DNA of 64,000 nucleotides from Alloascoidea africana (lineage: Eukaryota > Ascomycota > Alloascoideomycetes > Alloascoideales > Alloascoideaceae), in NCBI GenBank assembly GCA_030581615.1, contig JAKTTT010000003.1, positions 372,001 to 436,000 on the forward strand, read 5' to 3'. The notes under the pieces are model-generated. The model ran no database searches and was not told where the DNA came from. It saw nothing but the letters and a program-made list of their open reading frames with translations. Position numbers and translations under genes: made by a program. Each line of letters begins with the position of its first letter. The first letter of the stretch is position 1. Shown here one piece after another: positions 21,722-32,160 of the stretch.

Positions 21722-22480
21722 TTATTCGTAATCGGTATCTGTCCCGCTGTCACTATCATCAAGTCCAATAGGCGCCAAACCCGGTGTTAATCCAGGGTAA
21801 CTATACTGCCCGTTACTTTCATTTACCCGTTTTTGTTTCAGACTGCTAACCAGTCCAGTACTCTTTTTATTGTTCCTGCTCTTGCTGGATTCGCGTTCTG
21901 GCTTCCAAGCTTGCAGGATTTCACTTCTCAAATCGGCCATTTCCATCTCATCCTCTTCTAGTTCACGCCAGGACTGTATTGCCGAAATATTTCCCTGAAT
22001 TTCAGCTTTCAGTTCAGCTTCTGCTGCCTCAAGTCTAGCCAATCGGCTCATGTCTGTCTCTTCCTTCTTCTCGGCCAGTTGTTTTTTACTAGCTTTAGGT
22101 GGCTTTGACGAATCGCTATGTTTGCTCTGCTTTTCTCTCAGTCTTTTCTTAACAATTTCTCGGTCAGCACGCTTTTGAATACGATCCTCGGTTTCTTTCA
22201 GTGCTCTTAGCTTCCGCCTCTTTGCTTCTCGTTGTTTCCGTCTCAGAATCTGAAGTTCCTCCTTTGTATATTTAGAATTTTTTGAAAGCTTTTTGATAAT
22301 CTCAGTAGAAGATCCAGTATGTTTCCGATCTAGTTCATCATAGGTCTCTGGCAGAACATTTGATAAAAACTTTTGGATCGTTGCTTTTGAGCGGTTAATA
22401 TTCCCGGATGATTCAAATCCCAGGACATTAGACATTTTCCTGGGTTTTTTCTGTTCACTTGATTGTGCTATATATGCCAT
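21722..22480 (-). CDS. RRT14: Rrt14-like nucleolar protein
   Basis: Lys/Arg-rich protein of 252 residues. Its C-terminus carries YPGLTPGLAPIGLDDSD, almost identical to YPGLTPGLAPVGLSDEE of Saccharomyces Rrt14. Before it, GNISAIQSWRELEEDE parallels the yeast RNSQNLRSWDLEEE. Rrt14 was named for an effect on rDNA transcription and is nucleolar. The centre is a basic helix (RRKQREAKRRKLRALKE). Two ATGs are possible: the one used here (MAYIAQSSEQ) and one 15 codons later (MSNVLGFESS). The later one aligns better with the yeast start MSSSLSQ and the following LSNLLPG/LSNVLPE. It is divergent from the complex I gene, with about 208 bp between starts. Confidence 0.85.
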   Translation of the reverse strand: MAYIAQSSEQKKPRKMSNVLGFESSGNINRSKATIQKFLSNVLPETYDELDRKHTGSSTEIIKKLSKNSKYTKEELQILRRKQREAKRRKLRALKETEDRIQKRADREIVKKRLREKQSKHSDSSKPPKASKKQLAEKKEETDMSRLARLEAAEAELKAEIQGNISAIQSWRELEEDEMEMADLRSEILQAWKPERESSKSRNNKKSTGLVSSLKQKRVNESNGQYSYPGLTPGLAPIGLDDSDSGTDTDYE

Positions 22481-22688
22481 CTCCAATTTTTTTTTCTTTC
22501 GCTGCTGTATGGATGTAAGGATGTGAGGGAGATGTCTTTCCGGAAGTTTACTCAAAACAGTTCCGGGCTTTTACCTGAGGGAAGAAGGATCACATCGTCT
22601 GCTTTCTGATTGGCTCCTAACTGGTAGAATCTAACCTCTAGTTTCTTCATACACCCTCTTAATCTTGAATTTCTCCACGGTGTTGCCA

Positions 22689-23349
22689 ATGATCAGAACC
22701 GGAGTTTTGAGTTTGAGAGCTCCTGTTGCTCGACGGATTGCTCTGTCCAGTACAAGCAGAGCTTACTCTGCCTCTCATGATCATAGCCATGATGAGCATC
22801 ACCATGAAGAGCACCATGAAGAAGAAAGCGAAGCCAGTATGTTTCCCCCAACGTCTTTCTTTTCACAAGTACAGTTATACTAACCAAGATATTGATTTAT
22901 AGATCTTGTCAATGTATGAACGGGTCTATTTTAATGGTGACCGAGTTTACGGCATTTCAACATTATTGTATGTTTTCTAACGATTGAATGTTTAGCCCAC
23001 GACAATCGGACTTGTTGCATTTATCGCAGGCATAGTAGGCGTAATTAAGATCGATAATTCGTACAAAGAGAAGAATGGCGAATCATTTTTTGGAAGTGCT
23101 TTAACCAAAAAGTTCGATACTCATGACCCAGCAAAAGAAGACGTTGAATACAGGAAAAAAGTCAATGAATTAAGAGAACATAACAAAATCCTTCATACAC
23201 CTCTGCCACCAAAGGAATTTTACATTATTTCGAGTCCTGATGTTCTCCACAATGGAAGTCCAAGAGGTAGAATCCCTGGCCAATTACTCGATCTGGATAC
23301 AGTAGGCCCACGTCGGACTGTTCCTGAGCTCTTTTCGGAAGCAAAGTAA
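22689..23349 (+). CDS. Respiratory complex I accessory subunit, NUO17.8/SGDH (NDUFB5)-like
   Basis: Three exons: 22689-22836, an 11-nt microexon 22903-22913 and 22996-23349. The introns have GTATGT and GTATGA donors and TACTAAC and TTCTAAC branch points, with TATAG and TTTAG acceptors. Other joins I tried hit stops or lose frame. The 170-residue product has an Arg-rich presequence (RAPVARRIALSSTSRAY) and a His/Glu-rich stretch (HDHSHDEHHHEEHHEE). One membrane segment follows (TIGLVAFIAGIVGVI), then a C-terminus with SSPDVLHNGSPRGRIPG. The last resembles the conserved P-E-x-x-x-x-GSP-x-x-x-P-A-G motif of the Neurospora 17.8-kDa subunit. It could instead be another single-span complex I subunit such as ESSS. 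Presence of complex I separates this yeast from Saccharomycetaceae. Confidence 0.62.
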
Positions 23350-24163
23350 TAGGACATGGGCTTAATGTGATGTTTTGATGTACTTACAAGAGTTTGAACA
23401 AAAAATTGGCATAGAATATAACTTACATAAAGGCAATTTATAAAACATGTGCTTTTACAAGTACGAATCTCAAATTGAGTGATAATCTTAGTAATGATTG
23501 AGGAACACTACTAACCAAGCAGATGCTTCAGCAAAAGGTAGATAATGCCTTTGTTTTCTAAGATGTTTGACTTTCCTTTTGCTCATTGATCAAGATTAAA
23601 TACAATAAAACTTACAAAGCATTAAAAGATGATTTATGTACACATTAAGATCTTCCATCTTTTGCATCTCTGAACGTTTTCAATAAAAGAGCTTAAAGTT
23701 AAACTGGGACATATATATGTGTATAAAAGGATATAGAACAATTAGAATAAAATGGGACAATAATGATATAAAAGGTTACTTTAGAATTGCCAAAAACAAG
23801 TAGTAATAGTAATAAGAAAAAAGAAAGACCTTATAGACAAAATCCGATTCAATAATCTTGAATTTGTTGAAAAAGTTGACCAGTAGAATCAAGAAATGGC
23901 CAATATCAATAGAGATTTGTACTTGTTTCTTGAACAACATAAATACATGTCTAGAGGTCAGATATTATGAACAAACTGCTTTCATATCACAAAAAAATAA
24001 GAAAAAAAGACAAGGCAGAAAAACGATAAAAAATTACGGGTAGTGCTGTTCCCATATGATAAAAGCATGATAAATGACATAGAAAATGGCGATGATGAAG
24101 GAAGGCACGAGGAGGTTAAGTCGACTAGTATTTACAAAGTTGAAGCTAGCCCAGAATTTAGTT
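23350..24163. other. Convergent intergenic region
   Basis: AT-rich DNA between the 3' ends of the complex I gene and UBX2. Only short frames without recognisable content. Confidence 0.5.
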
Positions 24164-26584
24164 TTAATCAACGCTGTCTTCCACAAGATAGCCTCTTTGT
24201 AGGTGCAAATGTGGATCTGAATCGTATCCATAGTTAGAATCCGAATTAGTTCCTGAATTCGAGTCGGAATCAGAATCGGAACCTGACCGAGTGGTATACC
24301 CATAATCGCTCGTCGTACCTGCATATTTCTCCTCAGAGGTATAATTTGTTTTTCTTTCGTAATTTTGAAATTTATCTCCATGTTCATAACGATATCCTGA
24401 AGATTCATTCTCAACTATTAGATTCCCACTGGGCCAAATACAATGAACGTTCCTCAACAATGTGTTAGGATCAGGTCGTAAAATATCTCTCGTGAAATGA
24501 CTGACCAAAGCAAAAGTGTACTGGTGGCGATATTCCGCGAAAATTTGTTTTGATTCAGGATGACCTTGCAATTGCAATGCAAGACTGGTGTCTAAATGCT
24601 GCTGGATCTGGTTGCGTTCCCTGTAACAATCGATAAATGAATACAAATCTTCAAGAGTGTCCGACCCTCTAAACATTTGCACAATGGGATCCTCGTTGTT
24701 TGACAGTCTAAATGTCACAGTTGCCATTGCTTCTTTAGGAGCTTCGAAATTCCGCTTTGCAAGCTCTACTGATCTCCAGCAGAGCCATTCCAAACGTAAA
24801 TGACTTTGCTCAGAGTTATAGATTTTAGAATCATTCAAGATTGGGAAATTATCAGTTTGAACATTTCTCCTGGTCTTACTGGATTGCCGTTTTGGAAACT
24901 GCTCTTGAAATAGATTCATTTTTGATTCCAATTTTTCAACATATTTCTGAGCAGTTGCAACACCTTGTAATCTAGTTATAACGGACATTTGCTCCGAAGA
25001 AGAGTCATTTCCATTTGTCAAATTGGCAAGGAGGGACAAGAACGGGAATTTTGTGGCTTTTAGAAGCTCAGAAACTTGACGGGCTTCTTCGGCTTCGACA
25101 TCACCACCCCAAACCACTATTTTATGATGTTTTATGAACGACGTGAAGCAATCACTATTTAGAACAAGCTTGTTGAAAAAAGCGGTTTCTTGTAGATGAT
25201 TCTCCTTTTTCCTGTTTTCGAGAATCACAAGTAACCAAGTTGAATCTGCTTTTGCAAGTTCCAGAGCTCCTCTATAGCTCCCTTGAATGAATTGGATTTT
25301 GGACTTACCATTTGTGTCGAGGATGAAATCGGAAATGAAATCTAAAGTTGCGTCTGATTGCTCTGAATTTCTTGGTGTCTCTACCCTTGGCGGATTCTTA
25401 TTATGTTGCAATTGTGGCTCTGAGACATTGGGTGACGGGGATGGAGTTGAATGACCAGATACAGACGGAATTTTGGGCAGAATAGGGACTAAATGGGTCA
25501 GACCAATGTAGAGATACACCATAGCTTTAAATATTATTGCTATTGGGATCAAGAAAAATATATGGAGAAACAGCTTGCTCCCGCTCGATGTTACAGGAAG
25601 CTCGGCGGTCAGTGTCGCAGGCTTTTGGTCATTAGGCCTGTTCTCAGCCGGCGCTTGCGTGGGCTCCTGCTCTCTGGGCTGATTGACATGGGACATGAAG
25701 CTCTGCTGAGGCGGTGGCAATGACGATGGCAAAGAGTAATCGCCAAATGCCGCCGCTGCTCGCAAATTTGGGACCTTTTTCACGGACTGGACATTATGGA
25801 GTGCTGAAGTGGTGGGACTTTGGGATTGGGCTCTCGCTCTCCCGAAATTGGCCTTCAGCACTTCCTCTCTTTCCAGCTGGACTTGAGCCTGGGAAAGAAG
25901 CTCTTCGTAAAGTAGACTAGGACTGGCTCTGTGGCTGGTTGGTCCCGGGACCGGACTGCTTTGAAAGGCCTCGCGCTGACGAGCTAGCTGCTGAAGTTGA
26001 TGTTGATGTTGATGCTGTGACTGGTGAGCTTCGTGCACAGCCTTTGCCATTTCGAAATCGTCCAGAACCGGCTCATCTCTATATCCTCTGAAAAGATGGT
26101 AGTTTTCGCTGCTGTTTCTGCTACTGGTGCTGTTTGTGTAACTCCCATAGCCGTTCAACCCCTCAGAGAACAGAGACTCAGAGACCGAAGACCGGTTTGA
26201 AGCAGAGGCAGCCGCCGTGGTCGGTCTTTTTCTCAAAGTGACCACGGGCCTGGGAACAGGAGTCTCTGGAGTCTGTATCCTCACTGGAGATGGTGCCTGT
26301 TGAAAAGGAGTGCTCTCGCTTCCGCTAGAACTCAGGCTTGTGGTCGCAACGCCAGAGCTATTGGCATTGCTTGGGACGGTGTAGCCATCGTAAAATCTCG
26401 ATATCGCAAGTTCAATGTTCCAATCACTGGCATTCAAAAGAGCCAATGCTGTTGATTTATTACTGGTTTGACTGCCGGTTCTTGTAATGTCGCAAAATGT
26501 ATCCAGGAGCTGCTGTCTTTCCAGACTAAGCTTGAACTGCTCGCAAACGTTAACGTTATAATCGGAAGCCAGTGAAGAAGACAT
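24164..26584 (-). CDS. UBX2: UBX-domain protein Ubx2 (UBA-hairpin-UAS-UBX; FAF2/UBXD8 family)
   Basis: Membrane adaptor that recruits Cdc48 to ER-associated degradation and, in yeast, to stalled mitochondrial import. Domain order fits: an N-terminal UBA-like helix bundle (residues about 17-66; FCDITRTG then ALALLNASDWNIELAISRF), a long disordered Ser/Gln-rich region, a hydrophobic hairpin (about 341-368; LFLHIFFLIPIAIIFKAMVY), a thioredoxin-like UAS region (about 418-525; ADSTWLLVILENRKKEN and VVWGGDVEAEEA), and a UBX domain (about 613-722; ATVTFRLSNNEDPIVQMF ending in WPSGNLIVENE). The C-terminal 80 residues are a low-complexity Ser/Asp/Tyr/Gly tail. At 806 residues it is longer than yeast Ubx2 (584). 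Intronless. Confidence 0.9.
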   Translation of the reverse strand: MSSSLASDYNVNVCEQFKLSLERQQLLDTFCDITRTGSQTSNKSTALALLNASDWNIELAISRFYDGYTVPSNANSSGVATTSLSSSGSESTPFQQAPSPVRIQTPETPVPRPVVTLRKRPTTAAASASNRSSVSESLFSEGLNGYGSYTNSTSSRNSSENYHLFRGYRDEPVLDDFEMAKAVHEAHQSQHQHQHQLQQLARQREAFQSSPVPGPTSHRASPSLLYEELLSQAQVQLEREEVLKANFGRARAQSQSPTTSALHNVQSVKKVPNLRAAAAFGDYSLPSSLPPPQQSFMSHVNQPREQEPTQAPAENRPNDQKPATLTAELPVTSSGSKLFLHIFFLIPIAIIFKAMVYLYIGLTHLVPILPKIPSVSGHSTPSPSPNVSEPQLQHNKNPPRVETPRNSEQSDATLDFISDFILDTNGKSKIQFIQGSYRGALELAKADSTWLLVILENRKKENHLQETAFFNKLVLNSDCFTSFIKHHKIVVWGGDVEAEEARQVSELLKATKFPFLSLLANLTNGNDSSSEQMSVITRLQGVATAQKYVEKLESKMNLFQEQFPKRQSSKTRRNVQTDNFPILNDSKIYNSEQSHLRLEWLCWRSVELAKRNFEAPKEAMATVTFRLSNNEDPIVQMFRGSDTLEDLYSFIDCYRERNQIQQHLDTSLALQLQGHPESKQIFAEYRHQYTFALVSHFTRDILRPDPNTLLRNVHCIWPSGNLIVENESSGYRYEHGDKFQNYERKTNYTSEEKYAGTTSDYGYTTRSGSDSDSDSNSGTNSDSNYGYDSDPHLHLQRGYLVEDSVD

Positions 26585-26858
26585 TATTGGTGTGTGGTTC
26601 GGGGGACCAGGGCAAGGCGGTGTGACCTCCTCCTGATGATGAATACACGCTGGGGCTTGGGCTCTCAGGGACTATGAAGGCTGTGGCAAAAGAGGGTGTG
26701 GGAAGCGTCTCTCGTATTCTCTATCTATGGGATTTTTCTTTTCTACCGTATGGAAGGAAGAGTAGTTACATGAAAATAAAAGCAGAGGAAAGTGCTCAAG
26801 GCGTCGTCCCAGGCGAGAACGAGCTTGATAGCACCAACCTCCACGAAAAATGCAGCCG

Positions 26859-29294
26859 TCACACGTACTGCAAAGTATCGACACGTGAATCGGAATGCCC
26901 GTGGTCCAGTTCAACTTCGAAATTTTCAACTTCGGCTTTGGCATGCTCCCAGGCTCTGAGGTTTTCCCGGCCCCATTCGACCATCGACCCTGCATACGCC
27001 AGCTGGGCCAGGTCTGTTAGCAATTGGCTCTATAGATTCCCAATCAATTCAGGGGGACAGACACTCACCATGATCCGGTTCCAGTCGCTCTTCAGCTGCT
27101 CCATCGTCCTTCTGACGGCCACTTGGATGGCTACCGCCGCGGTCTCCGAGTCCTGCCTCGCAACAACTAGACACTCTTCAAGCTGTGCCGAATGGCTAAG
27201 CAGTTAGTCGCATGCAACGCTAAAACAAAAACAAGCCAAAGACCTTCCACGTACCTTCGTTATTTCCCCTTGCAGATTTTCAATTTCTCTCCTTCGGTCT
27301 CTGTTCACCGACGAAAGGTCGCGCTTCTTACCTCCAAAAAATGTGTACCAGGTTCCTCCCACGTTGTTGGGATTATTATTATTAGTATTAGCTGCATTTG
27401 GTTTGCCAGTTACAGAGGTCGCGTTCCTATGCTGAAGAATGCTTTCTGTTATACTGATGGAATCTTGTTTCCCGGCTTTAAACGAAAGCAAGCTTGAATC
27501 ATTCGGCAACTGGCTGCCGTTAATTATTTCAGAGGCATTATTAGACTGTTTTGCCTGGCTTGCAACACCATTTCGGTTTCGGTTTCGGTTTCGCTCCTCG
27601 TTTTCTCGATTCCTCAGTAATGCCTGTTCTCTTGCCAAAAGAGAAGTAGAATGCTCTAATTGTCGTTTAATCGCTTTTTCTAATCGTTCTGCTTGTGCCA
27701 ATCCTGTCTCCAGAAACACCAGCTTGTCCTTACTCTTTTTCAAAGTAATCGCCACAATCTCTTCCTGAATTTCTTTCAGCTTTCGATATTTTAAAACTCC
27801 GCGCAGAGCAACTGCATACTGGGATGATTCATGGATAGGCTCATCCACTGTGATTGTTAATGCAGTTATAAGAGCCTCTGTGTTTATAAACATTGAGTCA
27901 AAAGCCTGTCCTATTCTTTCTATCGCAATCGGCGCCAGAGATTCGTCCTCCCCAAGACTAAATGCATTGAAATGGGCACCCAGTGCTGCCAATGCAGTGA
28001 CCATTCCTGCATACCGTTTATTGATTCTTCGTAAAACCTTTTCCGTGTCAGGATTAATTAGAGACTTGTACTTTTTCATTGAAGTTTCCGTTGGTTTCAG
28101 CATATTGTCAAGCCGACTATTGAAATTGCCCAATGAGCTCAGCATTGGGGTAGGCAGTCTTAAATGGGCATCGGTATAATCTGTAGGATCCAATGGTGGA
28201 CCGTGTAGCACGCTTTGATTGAGCAAAGAGACAGGTGGAGTTTTCAAAACTTCTGGCCAGCTTGCGGTAGGATCGAAAAATCTGTAAAAAACGCTTGAAG
28301 CACGCAATTCTGAAAGTCTTGCACATCTATTCAAGAACGACGTGAACATTCGTTTCCTATGCTCCACTATTCCATATTCCTCTTTTGCACCAGTTGGGGA
28401 TATGATATAATCTGTTATAGTATTCTTCTCGGGTATTGGTGGGATCACCAAGGTTGGAAACAGTCGTACAAGAGACTTTCTAAGGCTTTCGAATTCCGAA
28501 TATCTTCTTTTAACTTCCAGTTCTTTGAGATGTATCGTATACGCAATGAATCGTTCTCTGTTAGGACCTTGACTCTTGCCTGCCTCTGAGATCACTATCC
28601 GGACATCAGGATGGTCATGTAGTATTCGTTGTGGGAGTGTCATGTAACGGGTATCAACTGGAGGCGATTCTGTCGACCTTTGATGATTCTGTTGTGCTTC
28701 ATGTTCATGTTCATTCTCAAGAGGTTGTTGGTCTTCTTCCGGTGCGCTCAGACTCTCTTCTGAGCTGTTGAATATGTTTTGAATGTGTTCAACGCCTTCG
28801 TGAGAACCATTTACAGAACTTGGGATTTCGTCCACAGATTGAGAAATGCTTTGATTAACAGCAAAGTCTGACTCACCAGCTGGCGATTTTAAAAATGGGG
28901 CATCTTTGACCCCAATTGTGCTTACAAGGTCTTCTTCAGTATCGGATACTAGACCAGTATTATCTCGCCCATTTTCAAAACTAACAGCCGTTGATTCATT
29001 AACCAAAGCTTCCTGTTTCCTATCATCATTGGATCGTACCCTTTTCATGTTGGCAAAAGGGTTAATATGCGCTTCTCCTTCTTCATCGTCGCTGTGATCA
29101 TTCTGATGGAACCCAAATGCGCTATGATTATCGTTGCTTCTACTGTTGAAAAAAGGGTCTATGCCAAACGTAGATCCAAACACCGAATGTGATCCATTAG
29201 TGTTTCCCAATATATCCCTATCACTATCGTCTTTGCTGCGAAAATCGAAAACTGACTGACTCCCAAAAGGGTTGTTATCCTCATCAAAGGACAT
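26859..29294 (-). CDS. Sorting nexin Snx41/Atg20 (PX-BAR)
   Basis: PtdIns3P-binding sorting nexin of the Snx4-Snx41/Atg20 group, acting in endosomal retrieval and selective autophagy. Exons 27255-29294, 27069-27182 and 26859-27002; introns of 72 and 66 nt with GTACGT and GTGAGT donors. In both, the acceptor that keeps frame is not the first AG after the branch point. The PX domain (residues about 218-343) carries VKRRYSEFESLRKSL, then PPIPEKNTITDY and EHRKRMFTSFLNRCARL, characteristic of this group. PPLDPTDYTDAHLRLPTP follows. The C-terminal coiled/BAR region ends WGRENLRAWEHAKAEVENF. An (Asn-Arg)n run interrupts the BAR region. The product is about 765 residues. I cannot decide between Snx41 and Atg20 from one copy. 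Confidence 0.86.
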
Positions 29295-29602
29295 TATTCT
29301 GTTGGGGGGGAATCTCCGCCACCAATTACAACCTGGGGCTGCAACCACAAATTAAACAATAAATCAATTAGAGCTGGTATGTTGTTCTGATCAGAAACTA
29401 TCGTGGAAACTTTTTTGCGCTGATTTAGAAACTCTTGGAAGGCTGCGACTGTAATACAAAGTGGATAGAAACAGACTATTTTGCATGCTCTCTTCCCACA
29501 AACGATGATGCCAGAACCATCGATTTTGAATGAATGGGTTATCGTGGGGTTACCCGGACACTTTATCCTCACTATATAGCAGAGCGGCTGAAAGCTTTCC
29601 AT
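29294..29602 (-). CDS. Small open frame overlapping the SNX41/ATG20 start codon (hypothetical)
   Basis: 102 codons from an ATG, ending in a TAA that shares bases with the next gene's ATG (TAATG). The predicted protein is Cys/Ile/Val-rich (RIKCPGNPTITHSFKIDG, then KRACKIVCFYPLCITVAAF) and has a helical second half. I recognise no family. It may be a genuine small gene, an upstream frame in the SNX41/ATG20 leader, or chance. Confidence 0.3.
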   Translation of the reverse strand: MESFQPLCYIVRIKCPGNPTITHSFKIDGSGIIVCGKRACKIVCFYPLCITVAAFQEFLNQRKKVSTIVSDQNNIPALIDLLFNLWLQPQVVIGGGDSPPTE

Positions 29603-29946
29603 TCTTTCTAGGATATTAGGTTTGCTTTTGTTGGACTACAAGTGGTAGCAGATCACTTTTACGTGTATCATAATCATTCTGGTATTAATTTGGGCGTTTT
29701 GATTAGCTCTTAGAGAAAAGGGAGAGAAAATTTACGTCATTAGACAAAACTTTCTATATTTCTTGTGCAATGTCCTTAAATAACCCAAATAAAGCATTCG
29801 TACCAGTATCATTCATGAAGATAAAACCAGGCCTACTGATCGATCAAAACCATCTACAACTAAAGAATGGTGGCCATAAGGGCGACAGTTAACCTATGAT
29901 GGAGAAAGAAAAAGCAAAAAAAAGTGATAAATGCAACCTCAAAGTA
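29603..29946. other. Short intergenic region downstream of MON1
   Basis: About 340 bp of AT-rich DNA serving as MON1 3' flank and the upstream region of the next minus-strand unit. Nothing recognised. Confidence 0.4.
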
Positions 29947-31962
29947 TCAAAATACTCCTCCTCCACACACAAACAATTGTTCCTCATTTTTTCTAAACCA
30001 AGATACAATTGCCCGCGCGCTTAAACTCAAGACATCTTTACGAGTGGTGCTCCCCGTTATCATGTAAAGTTCAAACGTTGGCATGATCCATGCAATACCA
30101 GCCATTCCTCCAGATTCTACTTTCCCTTCCCATTTCACGTATGCCACTTTTACAGGTCCGCCGCTTCCTCCAGAAGAACTTCTTTTGGCATGGACAATGC
30201 CATGCAGCTTGGAATACAGATTTGTCAGTTGCTGCTGTTTTAAATCTGTGTCAAAATAAGGTCTGAATCTGGGTCTAACGTACTGGCCATGCGTTTTTGA
30301 TTTGAAGATAAAATGTCGTACTAAAGGGGCAGGTATGTCAATTGTCGAGATTCTTCCCTTCTCGATACTAAACCGGATATCCTCAAGGAGGTTTTCCTTT
30401 TCCAGATTATCCATTACTTGTTTATGCATAGTTTGCATCTCGAAGAAACTGTCCCTGTCCGGACTGATCAGTACAATTGCAATTCTGCCATCTTCATCTG
30501 CGTCTCTGTCCTCTCCAGTCACATTTAAATCTAAAAGGCTAACATGTGCATAGAGAAACCCATTGGGATTGAATTTTGGTAGACATATAGGGACCCAAAA
30601 CTCTTCTGAAGTTTTCCCATTTAAACCGCCCTCGTTTTCATTCCCATTTTCAATTTCGTTTCCATTTTGATCGCGATGTTCACCGTCCCTTTCCTTTATC
30701 TTGTCTGCATGGGAGAAAGAACTCGTCTCGAAAACCATTGAAAAAATCAGTTGTAGATCAGAAGAATGTAAACTGTGTTTTCGTGGACGGACAACGCTTA
30801 TCAGCCTACTCGCAGAATCCACTATAAGCGCATAAAGCAAATTTTTTGTTCTATTTGCAAGCAGTATCTGGTTTATCCGATCTCTAGCGGATTTTCTCAT
30901 TGAAACGCATTCTAGACTTCGGATAAACGTAGTGACATTCTCTCTACATGCTATTCCTCTACAAAGAGCATCCAGACATGCCATATCTGCGGAACCCAAA
31001 AGCCTTCTCAGGTCAAAGTTTTCTCTGTTTTTGAACGATCTTACAATTTGTGGTTTTGTCAGAGTTGATAATAAAAAGTTGTAAATTATGTCTAGTTGGC
31101 TAGCCAGTTGTGCTTCAGTTTCCTCGATAGAAGATATGGCAAGCAGTATTATTGGGGGTTCGTTTGCAAAAACAAAAGTCGTATTGCCAGCGACAAACGA
31201 TCTATACAAAAATGACCAAGGTTAGAGATTATAGTGGAAAGGTGTAGTGGTATATTGCATACTTGATATTATCTTCACCTTCTTGATCCGTGTCTTGGAA
31301 AAAGGCAATGACGGTTTGAATCACTCCCATATAACCCGTGATGATGCTGTCAGATCCGTGCATGGAATAAATGGGCTTTCCTGCAGAAGAAAGGATGAAA
31401 AAGTGTTTCTTCTTTTCGTGGAACAGTTCAACATCTAGCCTTCGGTTAGCACTGGATTGTCTAGCTAGATTGTTAAAACACATTGACAATCCGTACCATC
31501 GTTATTATCCGGTTGTTCTAAACCAAATTCGTAATCTGTCTCCAGCTCATCGTAAGGAGAAGAGGTGAATTCGCTATGCTGGGTGAAAGAGGAGAGATCA
31601 TCAGGCACCGTAGAGTCGGACTCTATCCGGTCTTGCTGCTCACGCTCCTCACTCAATATCTCCTGGATCATTTCCTCTACGCTTTTCTTCGTCGTGCTGC
31701 TGGTTTCAACATACGCATCGCTGTCAAATGGTCTAGAGGAATCCGGATCTCGATCAGTTCCTGAGCTAGTCCCAGCGTCAGCCCCAGCATCAGTGTCTCC
31801 ATTGATGTCCAGGGTGCCTGTGGGCGAGAGAATGGGGTCCAGAAACAACGTGTCCTTTGTGAGCGCGGTCGTGGGTCTTGCCTGGAGCAGAGATGAGCTC
31901 TGCTTCGGCGTCAGAAACGGGCTGCGGTCCAGCTTGGCTGTCGTCGCAGCGGAAGAGTCCAT
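29947..31962 (-). CDS. MON1: Vacuolar fusion protein Mon1
   Basis: Longin-domain subunit of the Mon1-Ccz1 complex, the GEF for Rab7/Ypt7 at late endosomes, vacuoles and autophagosomes. Exons 31497-31962, 31263-31434 and 29947-31201; introns 62 and 61 nt (GTACGG with GTGCTAAC; GTATGC with CTCTAAC). The joined product shows the signature HFFILSSAGKPIYS with GYMGVIQTVIAFFQD, then KSFVAGNTTFVFANEPPII, and later LVRHFIFKSKTHGQYVRP. The family C-terminal helix LYSKLHGIVHAK and end region WIMPTFELYMITG are also present. The N-terminal 155 residues are acidic and disordered. About 630 residues, as expected. I start at MDSSAATTAKL; in-frame ATGs further upstream would push into the promoter shared with BNA3. 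Confidence 0.94.
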
Positions 31963-32160
31963 TACCGAGTACCAGTGCTGCTGCTCTCTGCCCTCATAGG
32001 GCTCCAGAAGGTGAGAAACCAGGGACTCAGTTACCCGGCCACCACGACCTCCCATCGCCCAGTCCACGTGACCACCCATATCGTGCGGTTGCGCAATCGG
32101 GCTGCTGCATTTGGAACAGCGGCTCCGGCTAAATAGTCCTCCGCGGATATAAAGATAGCG
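31963..32160. promoter_or_regulatory. Compact divergent MON1/BNA3 promoter with CACGTG
   Basis: Only 198 bp separate the two start codons. GTCCACGTGACC contains the core CACGTG at 32065-32070 and reads GTCACGTG on the minus strand, a Cbf1-type site. GC-rich throughout. Confidence 0.5.
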
